DNA of 64,000 bases from Salibacterium salarium (GTDB taxonomy: Bacteria > Bacillota > Bacilli > Bacillales > Marinococcaceae): assembly GCF_030813635.1 (NCBI RefSeq), contig NZ_JAUSUM010000001.1, positions 868,001 through 932,000 on the forward strand, written 5' to 3'. The notes beneath the pieces were generated by a model that saw nothing but the letters and a program-made list of their open reading frames with translations, was not told where the DNA came from and did no database searches. Below are positions 1-8,068 of this stretch, one piece after another (position 1 is the first letter of the stretch; every line of letters begins with the position of its first letter). The position numbers and the translations under genes are program-made.

Positions 1-588
1 AGCGCCATCGAGCGTTAAGGAACGAATCACGAGAACAATAAAAATAATGAACAGTGCTGGCATCATAATGCTGCTTGCGCGTTCGATACCTTTTTGAATG
101 CCGCCTTGAACAATCAAGATTGTAATGATGATAAATATAAGGTGGGCTATTCCGACTTCCCAATGATTTGAAATGATGGAATCAAACAAAGATCCATAAT
201 CTCCAGTGGCCGGATCTGTTAGTGATCCTGTCAAGCTGCGAACAAAATAAGTGATGATCCACCCGCCGACCACAGAATAAAAAGAAAGAATCAAACACGA
301 TGAAATAATTCCAAGAACCCCGAGCCAATGCCAAACACTGCCGGGCGCCAATTCCTTATAAGCTTGTATCGGCGGCTTTTGTGTTTTTCGACCGACAATA
401 AATTCTGCTAAAAGCAAGGAAGTTCCTAATAATAAGGTAAATACGAGAAATATAAGAAAAAAGGCTCCTCCGCCACTTGTTCCGGCAACATAGGGGAGTT
501 TCCAGACTGCTCCTAACCCAATCGCAGATCCGGCAGCGGCCAAGATAAAACCAATTTTAGATTTCCATTGATCTCTTCCGTCACTCAT
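1..588 (-). CDS. Sodium-dependent transporter, NSS family (partial, N-terminal 196 residues)
   Basis: The gene runs off the left edge; only its first 196 codons are present, starting at ATG 588 behind an AAGGAG Shine-Dalgarno. The N-terminus carries the neurotransmitter:sodium symporter hallmark (GSAIGLGAVWKLPY at about residues 17-30), in which backbone and side-chain atoms bind Na+ and substrate in the LeuT fold. Several hydrophobic helices follow, including a glycine-rich stretch (TSGGGAFF) typical of bacterial NSS proteins. Family members are inner-membrane Na+-coupled importers of amino acids or related solutes; the substrate cannot be told from this part. It is transcribed divergently from yugI. 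Confidence 0.9.
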   Translation of the reverse strand, partial: MSDGRDQWKSKIGFILAAAGSAIGLGAVWKLPYVAGTSGGGAFFLIFLVFTLLLGTSLLLAEFIVGRKTQKPPIQAYKELAPGSVWHWLGVLGIISSCLILSFYSVVGGWIITYFVRSLTGSLTDPATGDYGSLFDSIISNHWEVGIAHLIFIIITILIVQGGIQKGIERASSIMMPALFIIFIVLVIRSLTLDGA

Positions 589-696
589 AAAATTCTCCTT
601 CCATTAAAAAATGCAAACATCTCTACACATTATCGAATATTGCTGTTTATTGTCAATCATCTTTCATGAATATTCAATATTTCGGTGAAGATAAAA

Positions 697-726
697 TTGC
701 CGAACATACCGATTTTATGTTACAAT
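697..726 (+). promoter_or_regulatory. Sigma-A-type promoter of yugI
   Basis: A TTGCCG -35 element at 697-702 and a TACAAT -10 element at 721-726 are separated by 18 bases, about 33 bases upstream of the yugI start codon. Confidence 0.55.
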
Positions 727-759
727 TTATAGGCTAATAAATAGTTAGGAGATGTTCGA

Positions 760-1197
760 ATGTCGGTAGAGCAATATGAGGTTGGAAGTATCGTTGAAGG
801 AAAAATTACGGGAATTAAACCATTTGGTGCGTTTGTTGCGCTTGATGAAAACAAACAAGGCTTGGTTCACATTTCCGAAGTGGCTCACGGATACGTAAAA
901 GACATAAATGAAGCATTAACAGTTGGAGACGAAGTGCAAGTGAAAGTTAAGTCCATTGATGAAAGTTCAGGAAAGATTTCTCTTTCTATCCGTGACACAC
1001 AGGCTGCACCGGAAAGAGAAGAAAAGAAAAGCAGTTATAGTGGTGGTGGAGGTTCTAAATCAGGCCCGCGCAATAATAACACTAACAATCAAAAGAACCA
1101 AAACCAAGGTTTCAATACACTAGAAGATAAGCTAAAGGATTGGTTGAAGCAATCCAATGAGATTCAAGCAGACTTGAATAAACGCATTCGTAAGTAA
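760..1197 (+). CDS. yugI: S1 RNA-binding domain protein, general stress protein 13 (YugI)
   Basis: A 145-residue protein with a single S1 OB-fold domain at about residues 5-78 (VGSIVEGKITGIKPFGAFV followed by GLVHISEV), then a low-complexity Gly/Ser/Asn/Lys tail and a charged C-terminal helix. S1 domains bind single-stranded RNA, and B. subtilis YugI (GSP13) is a stress-induced ribosome-associated protein; a role in translation under stress is known for the family and inferred here. The start ATG has an AGGAGATG Shine-Dalgarno. It is monocistronic, with its own promoter and a strong terminator. Confidence 0.9.
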   Translation: MSVEQYEVGSIVEGKITGIKPFGAFVALDENKQGLVHISEVAHGYVKDINEALTVGDEVQVKVKSIDESSGKISLSIRDTQAAPEREEKKSSYSGGGGSKSGPRNNNTNNQKNQNQGFNTLEDKLKDWLKQSNEIQADLNKRIRK

Positions 1198-1207
1198 ATG
1201 AAAAAAG

Positions 1208-1249
1208 AAAGAAGGGGATAAGAGAAGGAACATGTCCCCTTCTTTTTTT
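1208..1249 (+). terminator. Rho-independent terminator of yugI
   Basis: An inverted repeat GAAGGGGA (1211-1218) / TCCCCTTC (1235-1242) is followed directly by a run of seven T residues. Confidence 0.85.
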
Positions 1250-1262
1250 ATATACTTTAGTA

Positions 1263-1490
1263 TTAACGCTGTGGCTCGGGGCTTCTTTCTAATTCTTCGT
1301 CCGGCTTCATTAGAATGGAAATACTATAAAGTCCAGCAATCCCGACGAGCGCATATATAACTCGAGACATTGCTTGTGCCTGGCTTCCGAATATAGCGGC
1401 GATTAAATCAAATCCAAAAAAACCAATCAATCCCCAGTTAATAGCACCAATTATGGTAAGAACAAGAGCAGTACGTTGTAATCCGCTCAT
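1263..1490 (-). CDS. yuzA: Small membrane protein, DUF378 family (YuzA-like)
   Basis: A 75-residue protein with two hydrophobic helices. It opens with the family-typical stretch LVLTIIGAINWGLIGFFGFD, then a second helix (VIYALVGIAGLYSISIL) and a charged C-terminal tail. DUF378 proteins are widespread two-helix membrane proteins of unknown function. A strong Shine-Dalgarno (GGGGGGTGA) precedes ATG 1490. In B. subtilis the orthologue lies in the same yug region, which supports the call. Confidence 0.85.
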   Translation of the reverse strand: MSGLQRTALVLTIIGAINWGLIGFFGFDLIAAIFGSQAQAMSRVIYALVGIAGLYSISILMKPDEELERSPEPQR

Positions 1491-1671
1491 AGCTGTTCAC
1501 CCCCCTTCACCAATTTCTACGCTTACTCTCTATGATGAATGAAAGGTAGCAAGTTTATACATCGTTTTCAAATGAATATAAAATGAATACGATTACATAA
1601 TTAGAATGACTTGAATTCATCTGAAAGCTTGTATACATTTGAGGTAGAGAAAGAGAATGGAGGAAAAAATA

Positions 1672-3015
1672 ATGAAAAAAGAAATCCACTTTGATTACAG
1701 TAATGCATTATCTTTTGTAAACGAAAACGAACTTAAGCAACTAAGTGACCAAGTGACACAGGCGCACACAGCAATTCATGAGCAGACGGGAGCAGGACAT
1801 GACTTTTTAGGATGGGTGGATCTCCCTGAGAATTACGACAAAGAAGAATTTTCCCGTATTCAAAAAGCGGCAGAGAAAATAAAAAGTGATTCGGACGTAC
1901 TGCTTGTTTTAGGTATTGGCGGCTCCTATTTAGGAGCAAAAGCTGCAATTGAAAGCTTAACTCATGCGTTCCGAAACCAGATCGGTAATAATACAGAAAT
2001 TTATTTTGCTGGTCACCATATCAGCCAATCCTATATCAGAGACTTGATGGATGTCATAGAAGGAAAAGATATTTCTATTAACGTGATTTCAAAATCGGGG
2101 ACAACGACAGAACCAGCGATTGCGTTTCGAATTTTCCGTGAGTATTTGGAAAACAAATATGGAAAAGAAGAAGCTGCCCGCCGTATTTACGCCACAACGG
2201 ACAAAGAAAAAGGTGCTTTGAAAACATTGGCATCAGAGCAGGGTTACGAAACATTCGTCGTTCCTGATGACGTAGGCGGACGTTACTCTGTCCTTACTGC
2301 TGTCGGGCTTTTACCAATTGCTGCCGCTGGACTTGATATTACAAGTATGATGGATGGAGCAAACCAAGCAAGAAAAACATACGCAGATCCGCATTTAGAA
2401 AACAACGAAGCTTATCAATACGCTGCGATGCGTCACGCCCTTTATCAAAAAGGAAAAGCGATTGAATTGTTGGTGAATTATGAGCCAAGTCTTCAATATG
2501 TTTCTGAATGGTGGAAGCAATTATTCGGAGAAAGTGAAGGAAAGGATAATAAAGGATTATTTCCAGCTTCGGTTAATTTTTCCACTGACCTTCACTCCAT
2601 GGGTCAATATGTACAAGAAGGCCGTCGTCACTTGTTTGAAACGGTTGTGCAAGTCGAACATGCAGGTAAAGACATAACGATTGAAAAAACAGATGATGAT
2701 TTAGACGGTCTTAATTATCTTGCTGGGAAGTCGATGGATTTTGTTAATGAAAAAGCGTTTCAAGGAACGTTGCTTGCTCACACAGACGGTGATGTACCAA
2801 ACTTGATTGTACGTGTCCCGGAACTGAATGAGTATTACTTCGGGTATCTCGTTTATTTCTTTGAAAAAGCATGCGCGATGAGTGGATATTTGCTTGGTGT
2901 CAATCCATTCGATCAACCAGGCGTTGAAGCTTACAAGAAAAATATGTTTGCTCTCCTTGGTAAACCAGGATTTGAAGAACAACAAGCCCTTTTACAAAAA
3001 AGATTAAATAATTAA
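1672..3015 (+). CDS. pgi: Glucose-6-phosphate isomerase
   Basis: Interconverts glucose-6-phosphate and fructose-6-phosphate in the cytoplasm (glycolysis and gluconeogenesis). The 447-residue length and residue-level similarity to B. subtilis Pgi are clear: [48 protein letters not shown] and [11 protein letters not shown] occur in order. An in-frame ATG lies at 1657, but it overlaps the GGAGG Shine-Dalgarno (1659-1663), which sits 8 bases before ATG 1672, so the later start is preferred. A terminator follows at once and the yugN-like gene comes next, as in B. subtilis. Confidence 0.97.
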   Translation: MKKEIHFDYSNALSFVNENELKQLSDQVTQAHTAIHEQTGAGHDFLGWVDLPENYDKEEFSRIQKAAEKIKSDSDVLLVLGIGGSYLGAKAAIESLTHAFRNQIGNNTEIYFAGHHISQSYIRDLMDVIEGKDISINVISKSGTTTEPAIAFRIFREYLENKYGKEEAARRIYATTDKEKGALKTLASEQGYETFVVPDDVGGRYSVLTAVGLLPIAAAGLDITSMMDGANQARKTYADPHLENNEAYQYAAMRHALYQKGKAIELLVNYEPSLQYVSEWWKQLFGESEGKDNKGLFPASVNFSTDLHSMGQYVQEGRRHLFETVVQVEHAGKDITIEKTDDDLDGLNYLAGKSMDFVNEKAFQGTLLAHTDGDVPNLIVRVPELNEYYFGYLVYFFEKACAMSGYLLGVNPFDQPGVEAYKKNMFALLGKPGFEEQQALLQKRLNN

Positions 3016-3023
3016 AGGAACGA

Positions 3024-3049
3024 ATCCCAGGAACTCTCCTGGGATTTTT
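3024..3049 (+). terminator. Rho-independent terminator of pgi
   Basis: A 9-bp perfect stem (ATCCCAGGA / TCCTGGGAT) with a 4-base loop, followed by TTTT, ten bases after the pgi stop codon. Confidence 0.85.
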
Positions 3050-3101
3050 GCATGAACAAAAAACAATAGGGGGACAGTAGAAAGGAAGGAGGCGGCTGCA
3101 A

Positions 3102-3503
3102 ATGCTAGAAATACAATCTAAATTAGAAGGACATCAGTTTGTATTAAATGACCTTGAAAAAAAGATAAAACCACTTGGCTATGACATTGGTGGAGGTTGG
3201 GAATACGACCACGGCTATTTTGATTATAAAATGTCAGATGAAGGGGGATACCAATTTTTTCGTCTGCCATTTCAGTCAGTGGACGGCGAATTAGATCAAA
3301 AAGGGGTGAAAGTTGAACTTGGCAGACCGTTTGTATTGACGCACCAATATCAAGAAGGTATCGACCATAATGTAGAGGAACCTTATAATTCTGTCCTAAA
3401 TCAATTCCAGGAGCCGACGAATCAAGATGCGGACGTTCCAACGGCTTTTATTGAACAAGGAGAACGATTGAAAAAAGAATTGGAGGATGTATTGTTAACG
3501 TGA
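3102..3503 (+). CDS. yugN: YugN-like family protein
   Basis: A 133-residue soluble protein of the YugN-like family, function unknown. It contains the family-typical segments GYDIGGGWEYDHGYFDYK and GQPFVL-like GRPFVLTHQYQEGID. The start ATG has an AAGGAGG Shine-Dalgarno. Its 3' end overlaps the convergent yugO gene by 9 bases. The position between pgi and yugO matches B. subtilis and supports the assignment. Confidence 0.85.
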   Translation: MLEIQSKLEGHQFVLNDLEKKIKPLGYDIGGGWEYDHGYFDYKMSDEGGYQFFRLPFQSVDGELDQKGVKVELGRPFVLTHQYQEGIDHNVEEPYNSVLNQFQEPTNQDADVPTAFIEQGERLKKELEDVLLT

Positions 3504-4496
3504 AGAATCGAGTAAAAAGATAGAATCATCTTCATGAATGACGGTAGATCCTTCCGGATTTAATGTCGTCTGCCCATTTTTGCTGATGCCAAGTAGCAGC
3601 TTCGCATCCTCTTGTGCTTGCGTGCTGATTTCTTGAAACGTATTTCCTATCCATTCCTCCGGACAAGGAATCGAACGTAAAAAGGGGGTGGCTTCGACAT
3701 CCAACAATAATGCGATTGTCTCGGCAATTCCCTGTTGTTCTAAACTTTCGGTCATAAGAAGACTTGAAATGATGTTCGATGCAATAATCTCATCGGCACC
3801 TGCATGACGAGCGTTCGGAAGCTGCTCTGACGTCAAAATTTCAACGGTTATGTAAATGTCATCGCAATAATGTTTTGCTGTTAACAGCGTCAGAATTGAT
3901 TGTGCATCTGCACTTTGTTCTGTTTCCTCTAACCCCGCTGTAATAATAAGTGCCCGCGCCTTTCTAATATTTGCTTTCTTCAATGTATCTTGAAAACTAG
4001 GATTCCCTTTTATGAATTGTAAGGAATTGCTATTGTAAAAAGGACTGTCAGATAATGTATTATCAATCAAGACAGTTGAGCGTTCAGGATAAGCACGTTG
4101 TATTTGTTCAATAAACTGGCGTGACCGCTCATTCCAGTTCACAATAATATAGTGGTTGTTAAAACTAGAAGAAATAGTCCCTTTCTGCCAGTGCCGTTTC
4201 TCATCTACAGTAGCAGAAGCAAGATTTTGTACAAAAAACAGAACAAATCCAATGCCAAATAAAATTAACACCATCCCCGCCAATCGGCCCAATGTAGATG
4301 TCGGAACAAAGTCTCCATAACCGACTGTAGTAGACGTCACAATCGCCCACCACACCGCTTCAAAAAAAGTAGGGAACGTCTCGGGCTCTAGATGATGAAG
4401 CAAAAAAGCAAAGAAAAAAAGAATCAAGGTAATAATAAAAGATAACCGAACTAAAACTGGAATGCGATCATACAAACGAATCGTATAATGAATCAA
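3495..4496 (-). CDS. yugO: Two-transmembrane K+ channel with RCK/TrkA domain (YugO)
   Basis: A 333-residue K+ channel subunit. Residues 1-90 form a two-helix pore module (Ion_trans_2) with the K+ selectivity filter TVGYGD at residues 57-62. A cytoplasmic TrkA-N/RCK Rossmann domain follows (from about residue 110) and a short C-terminal regulatory part. In B. subtilis YugO mediates K+ efflux for electrical signalling in biofilms; the same role here is inferred. The start is TTG 4496 with an AGAGGGTG Shine-Dalgarno. The B. subtilis partner mstX is not visible just upstream. Confidence 0.9.
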   Translation of the reverse strand: MIHYTIRLYDRIPVLVRLSFIITLILFFFAFLLHHLEPETFPTFFEAVWWAIVTSTTVGYGDFVPTSTLGRLAGMVLILFGIGFVLFFVQNLASATVDEKRHWQKGTISSSFNNHYIIVNWNERSRQFIEQIQRAYPERSTVLIDNTLSDSPFYNSNSLQFIKGNPSFQDTLKKANIRKARALIITAGLEETEQSADAQSILTLLTAKHYCDDIYITVEILTSEQLPNARHAGADEIIASNIISSLLMTESLEQQGIAETIALLLDVEATPFLRSIPCPEEWIGNTFQEISTQAQEDAKLLLGISKNGQTTLNPEGSTVIHEDDSIFLLDSSR

Positions 4497-4649
4497 CAGG
4501 CACCCTCTCCTTTTATCTATTTGTTACGGCGCACAAAAGTGAAAACCAGATTGACGCAATTCCTCTTTTACCAATATAGCCAGACCATTGTCGTTTCATT
4601 CGTCATTTGATATTGTGTAATGAGTAGAATAGGGTGGGGAGGGCTTGAC

Positions 4650-4814
4650 TTGGTAATTTTAGAAGCGGTAAGTTTTGGCTTAGCTGTATTTATTGGTTGG
4701 ATTTTATTTGACTACTCTCGAGAAAAGAAGTGGAGAAAAGAGAAGGTCGTTGAATCATTTCTTGCCGGAGTCTGTGGCGCTATCGGATGGACAGTAATTG
4801 AACTTCTATTTTAG
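4650..4814 (+). CDS. Small two-helix membrane protein of unknown function
   Basis: A predicted 54-residue protein with two hydrophobic helices flanking a basic loop (SREKKWRKEK). The start is chosen as TTG 4650 because a strong GGGGAGGG Shine-Dalgarno lies at 4636-4643; an in-frame ATG at 4620 has no ribosome-binding site. The stop is only 2 bases before the tRNA promoter. I do not recognise the family. The clean hydrophobicity pattern and the ribosome-binding site argue that it is real, with moderate certainty. Confidence 0.5.
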   Translation: MVILEAVSFGLAVFIGWILFDYSREKKWRKEKVVESFLAGVCGAIGWTVIELLF

Positions 4815-4816
4815 TG

Positions 4817-4845
4817 TTGACAGTTTGAGTAAATCTCATTATAAT
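4817..4845 (+). promoter_or_regulatory. Consensus sigma-A promoter of tRNA-Ala
   Basis: Perfect TTGACA (4817-4822), a 17-base spacer and perfect TATAAT (4840-4845), ending 19 bases before the tRNA. Confidence 0.9.
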
Positions 4846-4864
4846 CGTAATTGTCGTTTCATAT

Positions 4865-4940
4865 GGGGCATTAGCTCAGCTGGGAGAGCGCTTGGCTGGC
4901 AGCCAAGAGGTCATCGGTTCGAGCCCGATATGCTCCACCA
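4865..4940 (+). tRNA. tRNA-Ala (anticodon GGC)
   Basis: A 76-base cloverleaf. The acceptor stem GGGGCAT pairs with ATGCTCC with one G-U. The D arm contains AGCTCAGCTGGGAGAGC, the anticodon stem CTTGG/CCAAG encloses the loop CTGGCAG (anticodon GGC), and the T arm contains GGTTCGAGCCC. The 3' CCA is encoded. It stands alone and is not part of an rRNA cluster. Confidence 0.95.
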
Positions 4941-5001
4941 TATAAACAATGAGCGCCTTCTCTGGAAGCGCCTTTGGTGCACCATACATAATTAGGCCAA
5001 T

Positions 5002-5133
5002 GACGCCGGTTTGAGGATATCCCTCGGCCCGGCGTTATTTTTATTTGGTGGGGACAAATGGTTGTGTGGGCATTTATTCTTTTATTTCTTCCTGAATGCC
5101 TGAAATGAGGGTTCAATCGGATATTTATTCCGC
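5002..5133 (+). repeat. Direct repeat copy 1, containing the tRNA-Ala terminator hairpin
   Basis: The hairpin CGCCGG (5004-5009) / CCGGCG (5029-5034), with an inner GAGG/CCTC stem, is followed by TTATTTTTATTT and acts as the tRNA terminator. The same hairpin and flanking bases recur almost unchanged at 6092-6179, after the toxin-antitoxin genes. Copy 1 holds about 40 extra bases between GTTGTGTGG and ATATTTATTCCGC that are missing from copy 2. Confidence 0.8.
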
Positions 5134-5385
5134 CATTTAGAAAGATTCATATAACAATCAATGTATTTTCAGTCAATAACGGACTAAATGTCCGTTGCCC
5201 TAAATAATTTGATTCTCTACCAATAGGTGGTTGTATGATGAAACATCAGCGCAGACGAACATCAGGATGCAATATACAAAATGTGGAAGATATCTTGGTT
5301 CGATGTGCATAATATGATTTTTTCTGATTGATAATGTACAATAGTAGTAAGAAGTCGAAATTTATATGAAAGGCGTGATGATTAT
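5134..5385. other. Non-coding stretch before the toxin-antitoxin pair
   Basis: Together with copy 1 of the repeat this makes about 340 bases with no gene after the tRNA terminator. It is AT-rich. Short open frames (for example 25 codons from ATG 5236) lack support. The promoter of the toxin-antitoxin pair must lie here; a TACAAT sequence at about 5337 is a possible -10. Confidence 0.4.
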
Positions 5386-5676
5386 ATGGCTATGCAAGAA
5401 AACATTGATCAGCGTCTGAAACTCATTAAACCTGTTCTGCAGGAAAAATACCATGTTAGTAAAATTGGCTATTTTGGATCCTATGCACGGGAGGAACAGA
5501 CAAAGGAAAGCGATATCGATATATTGGTTGAGTTTTCAAAACCGATTGGGCTTGAATTTATTTCCCTTAAGGAGTATCTAGAACAAGAACTGAATCTAAA
5601 AGTGGATCTCGTCACCGTAAAAGCATTGAAACCACAACTGAAGGAAGCCGTATTGAAAGAGGTCATTTACCAATGA
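5386..5676 (+). CDS. mntA: MntA-type minimal nucleotidyltransferase antitoxin
   Basis: A 96-residue minimal nucleotidyltransferase. The catalytic signature is intact: GSYAR at residues 31-35, then DIDILV with D43 and D45. In the HEPN/MNT (HepT/MntA) system studied in Shewanella, MntA neutralises the HEPN RNase by transferring AMP groups to a tyrosine in its active-site motif; the same chemistry is inferred here. The next gene overlaps it by 4 bases (ATGA), as expected for a co-translated pair. Both lie between duplicated copies of the tRNA-Ala terminator region, which suggests acquisition by insertion. Confidence 0.88.
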   Translation: MAMQENIDQRLKLIKPVLQEKYHVSKIGYFGSYAREEQTKESDIDILVEFSKPIGLEFISLKEYLEQELNLKVDLVTVKALKPQLKEAVLKEVIYQ

Positions 5677-6014
5677 CCCGCAAGCCGACCTTATATCTAG
5701 AAGATATGCTAGCTTGTATTAATAAAATTGAAAAATACACTTTAGGGATAAGTAGTGAAGAATTTGACCAAAACCAGCTTTTAATAGATGCAGTGGTTCG
5801 CAATCTCGAAGTTATAGGGGAGGCGGCCAAACATGTTCCACAAGAGATTCGTCAAAAGTATTCGTTAATACCTTGGAAAAATATAATAGGGTTGAGAAAC
5901 ATCCTAATACACGAATACTTTGGTATTGATGAGCAGATTGTATGGGAGATTATAACAACTGACTTAAAGAAAATAAAACCTTTAATGCAACAAATCATTA
6001 GAGAACATTCATAA
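5673..6014 (+). CDS. hepT: HepT-like HEPN ribonuclease toxin (DUF86)
   Basis: A 113-residue all-helical HEPN/DUF86 protein. The RNase motif Rx4HxY is complete (RNILIHEY, with R75, H80 and Y82). The tyrosine corresponds to the residue AMP-modified by MntA in the characterised system. Family members cut RNA and stop growth when not neutralised. The preceding segment NLEVIGEAAKHVP is also typical of DUF86. Translation is coupled to the antitoxin by an ATGA overlap. No frameshift or missing catalytic residue is seen, so the pair is probably functional. Confidence 0.88.
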   Translation: MTRKPTLYLEDMLACINKIEKYTLGISSEEFDQNQLLIDAVVRNLEVIGEAAKHVPQEIRQKYSLIPWKNIIGLRNILIHEYFGIDEQIVWEIITTDLKKIKPLMQQIIREHS

Positions 6015-6091
6015 ATTTGGTGAACAGAGAGATGACAACAGTTTGGCTGGCAAGGGGCTATCGTTGCTGAAGCATCAGGGTGCGCCATACA

Positions 6092-6179
6092 TACGCCGGT
6101 TTGAGGATATCCCTCGGCCCGGCGTTATTTTTATTTGGTGGGGGCGAATGGTTGTGTGGATATTTATTCCGCTATTTAG
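6092..6179 (+). repeat. Direct repeat copy 2 (duplicated tRNA-Ala terminator region)
   Basis: The sequence from ACGCCGG through the hairpin and T-rich tail to GGTTGTGTGG nearly repeats 5003-5078, then jumps to the ATATTTATTCCGC segment that in copy 1 lies about 40 bases further on. It provides a terminator downstream of the toxin gene. Similarity also extends upstream (TGCGCCATACAT here, TGCACCATACAT at about 4977). Confidence 0.8.
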
Positions 6180-6577
6180 AAGCGCGCATGACGATCACTA
6201 ATATGGAGATGATGTGCCACTTGAACACGAATAATAAAGTCATTTAAAAGATAAAATAGTTGTTTAAAACTCCTCCTCTATTCAAGAATCGGGCCAGATT
6301 GTGAAGAAATATACTTAAACTCCCTCAGATAGATTCGATTTACCCTTAAACGCTCGCCTATTCGCAGGATTTCAAACCACTTGTAAGAACAATAACGGAT
6401 GAACGGAATGAGTATTGCTAATAAAGGCTACATGAAGGCATGCGAGAATAGAGGAGGTAATAATAACTCCATTTATTTCCAATATACTTCACACATTTTC
6501 CACGCCGCCCCTGGAGGCTTTCCCTCCCATGTCTAACGAGGCAGTTTAGTTCAAGATAAACTAAAATGAGGTCTCAA
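6180..6577. other. Non-coding stretch without recognisable features
   Basis: About 400 bases between the repeat and the next small gene. A good Shine-Dalgarno-like GAGGAGG near 6451 is not followed by an open frame of useful length, which could mean a decayed gene. Nothing else is seen. Confidence 0.4.
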
Positions 6578-6862
6578 ATGATGAAAAAGATTAACATTTG
6601 GTCATTTATCTTATCAATAATTTGTATTTTATTATTTTTTATTGTTTCTTTTTCAGGTCCAATTGATTATTCCCTAATGGGTATTCACCCTTTAAATCTG
6701 GTCCTATATATTACATTGATTACTTTTGTTTTAGGGGTATTAAGTTTTTCAGGCATTCAAGATTGGAAAGGGATGGCGAGAAGTGTAACTACTATCATTC
6801 TTACATTGGGATTATCAGTGTTTTTAACTTTCGTTATATTTTTTGGAAATTTGTTAAGCTAA
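6578..6862 (+). CDS. Small membrane protein with three helices, unknown function
   Basis: A 94-residue protein with three predicted membrane helices (about residues 7-25, 34-55 and 66-90). The start is ATG 6578 or 6581, since TGAGG at 6567-6571 sits 6-9 bases upstream; the in-frame ATG at 6566 overlaps this site and is rejected. I do not recognise the family. The layout resembles many Bacillus DUF-type small membrane proteins. It is AT-rich compared with the housekeeping genes. Confidence 0.6.
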   Translation: MMKKINIWSFILSIICILLFFIVSFSGPIDYSLMGIHPLNLVLYITLITFVLGVLSFSGIQDWKGMARSVTTIILTLGLSVFLTFVIFFGNLLS

Positions 6863-6971
6863 CGGGTGCTTATCATCAATAAGGATTTGCTCCCTATCTT
6901 CTAGCATTAGCAGTAGTTATGTTAAAAATATAATTTAATAGAATAATCTTCAAAATATGGGGGGAGATATT

Positions 6972-7175
6972 GTGTTTAAAGATTTTAAAAACAAGCGTTA
7001 TTGGATACTTATGCCACCATTTTTAATTATTGCACTATTACTATTTACCTTTCTCCCTAATAATTACAGGTACTTTTCATTTTTGGTAATAATTGTCTTT
7101 TGGGTTGTCTATTATAGTTGGAATTATTTTGCAGGCAAAAAGAACAATCCAAATAAACCAGAAGCGTTATCTTAA
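6972..7175 (+). CDS. Small membrane protein with two helices, unknown function
   Basis: A 67-residue protein with two membrane helices (about residues 9-28 and 33-52) and a basic tail. GTG 6972 is chosen as start because a GGGGGGAG Shine-Dalgarno lies 6-13 bases upstream; the longer ATG 6957 frame overlaps it. The family is not recognised. The 3' end overlaps the convergent pseudogene by 4 bases. Confidence 0.55.
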   Translation: MFKDFKNKRYWILMPPFLIIALLLFTFLPNNYRYFSFLVIIVFWVVYYSWNYFAGKKNNPNKPEALS

Positions 7176-7713
7176 ACTAACGCTTCAAGTGGGGTGAATG
7201 GACGGAGCAAACGTCGGGAATAGCGTACAATTTCAGCTTCAACCCATGTTAAAGAAGAAGGCGCTTTTTCCGAAATGAATTTTCCAATAAAAGCAAGGAT
7301 AAGTTGTTGACATCGTTTCGGCTCGTCTTTATGGATAAATAAGCTATGGGTAGGAAAGTCCAGCCGTCTAAGGCTAGTAGGGAATGACGCCAGCACAAAT
7401 CTTTGAAACGTCTAACATCAAGATCTCTGGCATGAGGACCGTATTCTTGAATCTCTATGCCTCCTTTCGCACTGCCGGGCATGTAGGCCAAATCCAAGTA
7501 ACGATAACCGTTGTTAAAATCACGTACTTCCCACTCCGGGTATAAATCATTGAAATGGCCAACGGTAGGAAACCAAATCAGCCGCAGGAATTCAATCGTT
7601 CCATGTCCGAGTCCTTTCAGCAGTATTTCACGTCTTCTATGATTTTTTTCTTCAGAAATATTTTGTTGAATCCAGTCATTAAAAGCTTGTTCAAATCGTT
7701 GCATGAGAGGCAC
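7172..7713 (-). pseudogene. Frameshifted and C-terminally truncated DNA-binding/endonuclease-fold regulator
   Basis: Two overlapping reading frames join into one protein. The first (ATG 7713 to about 7335) gives LYPEWEVRDFNNGYRYLDLA ... DLCWRHSLLALDGW ... FLPIAY. The second frame continues as DEPKRCQQLILAFIGKF ... EAEIVRYSRRLLRP and stops at 7172. The switch lies in the AAA run near 7335-7342 and is explained by one missing base. Bacillaceae homologues recalled from memory combine an endonuclease-like fold with a C-terminal helix-turn-helix; that last part is absent here. This is a decayed gene, unless the single-base difference is a sequencing error. Confidence 0.7.
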
Positions 7714-8068
7714 TTCCTTTTTGAGGGATGGGTTCGGAAATTATACCACGACCTCCCTAAGAAAACATTAAAATAGAAACCAGGTTTGCCACTTATTAAT
7801 AAATTTAGCAAAAATGTGCATGATAAAATTAGTGCTTTGCTTTGTCAAAAAGTAGACCGGAAGCTCATTGACACATAGCTGACATATGGGGTTGATAAAG
7901 TTGAAAATGGATAGGGAGGATGACTTACAATTTGAGATTTATATGGGGGCATGATGAATGGATGATTAAATACATCTTACATCGAAAATAGAAAATAGGG
8001 TTTCATTAAACGAAATGGTATGATATCGTTCCACCTGCATCTATTGATGATTAGAAAGGAGAATAACA
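7714..8068. other. Non-coding stretch upstream of the SurA-N lipoprotein gene
   Basis: About 355 bases. It contains a short in-frame coding-like fragment (LKMDREDDLQFEIYMG, about 7901-7951) preceded by no start, possibly a gene remnant. The promoter for the downstream lipoprotein gene must lie here; nothing firm is seen. Confidence 0.35.

Noticed and set aside
1657-1671. ATG 1657 as the start of pgi
   Set aside because: It would include the Shine-Dalgarno itself as codons; the next ATG is correctly spaced and fits the family N-terminus.
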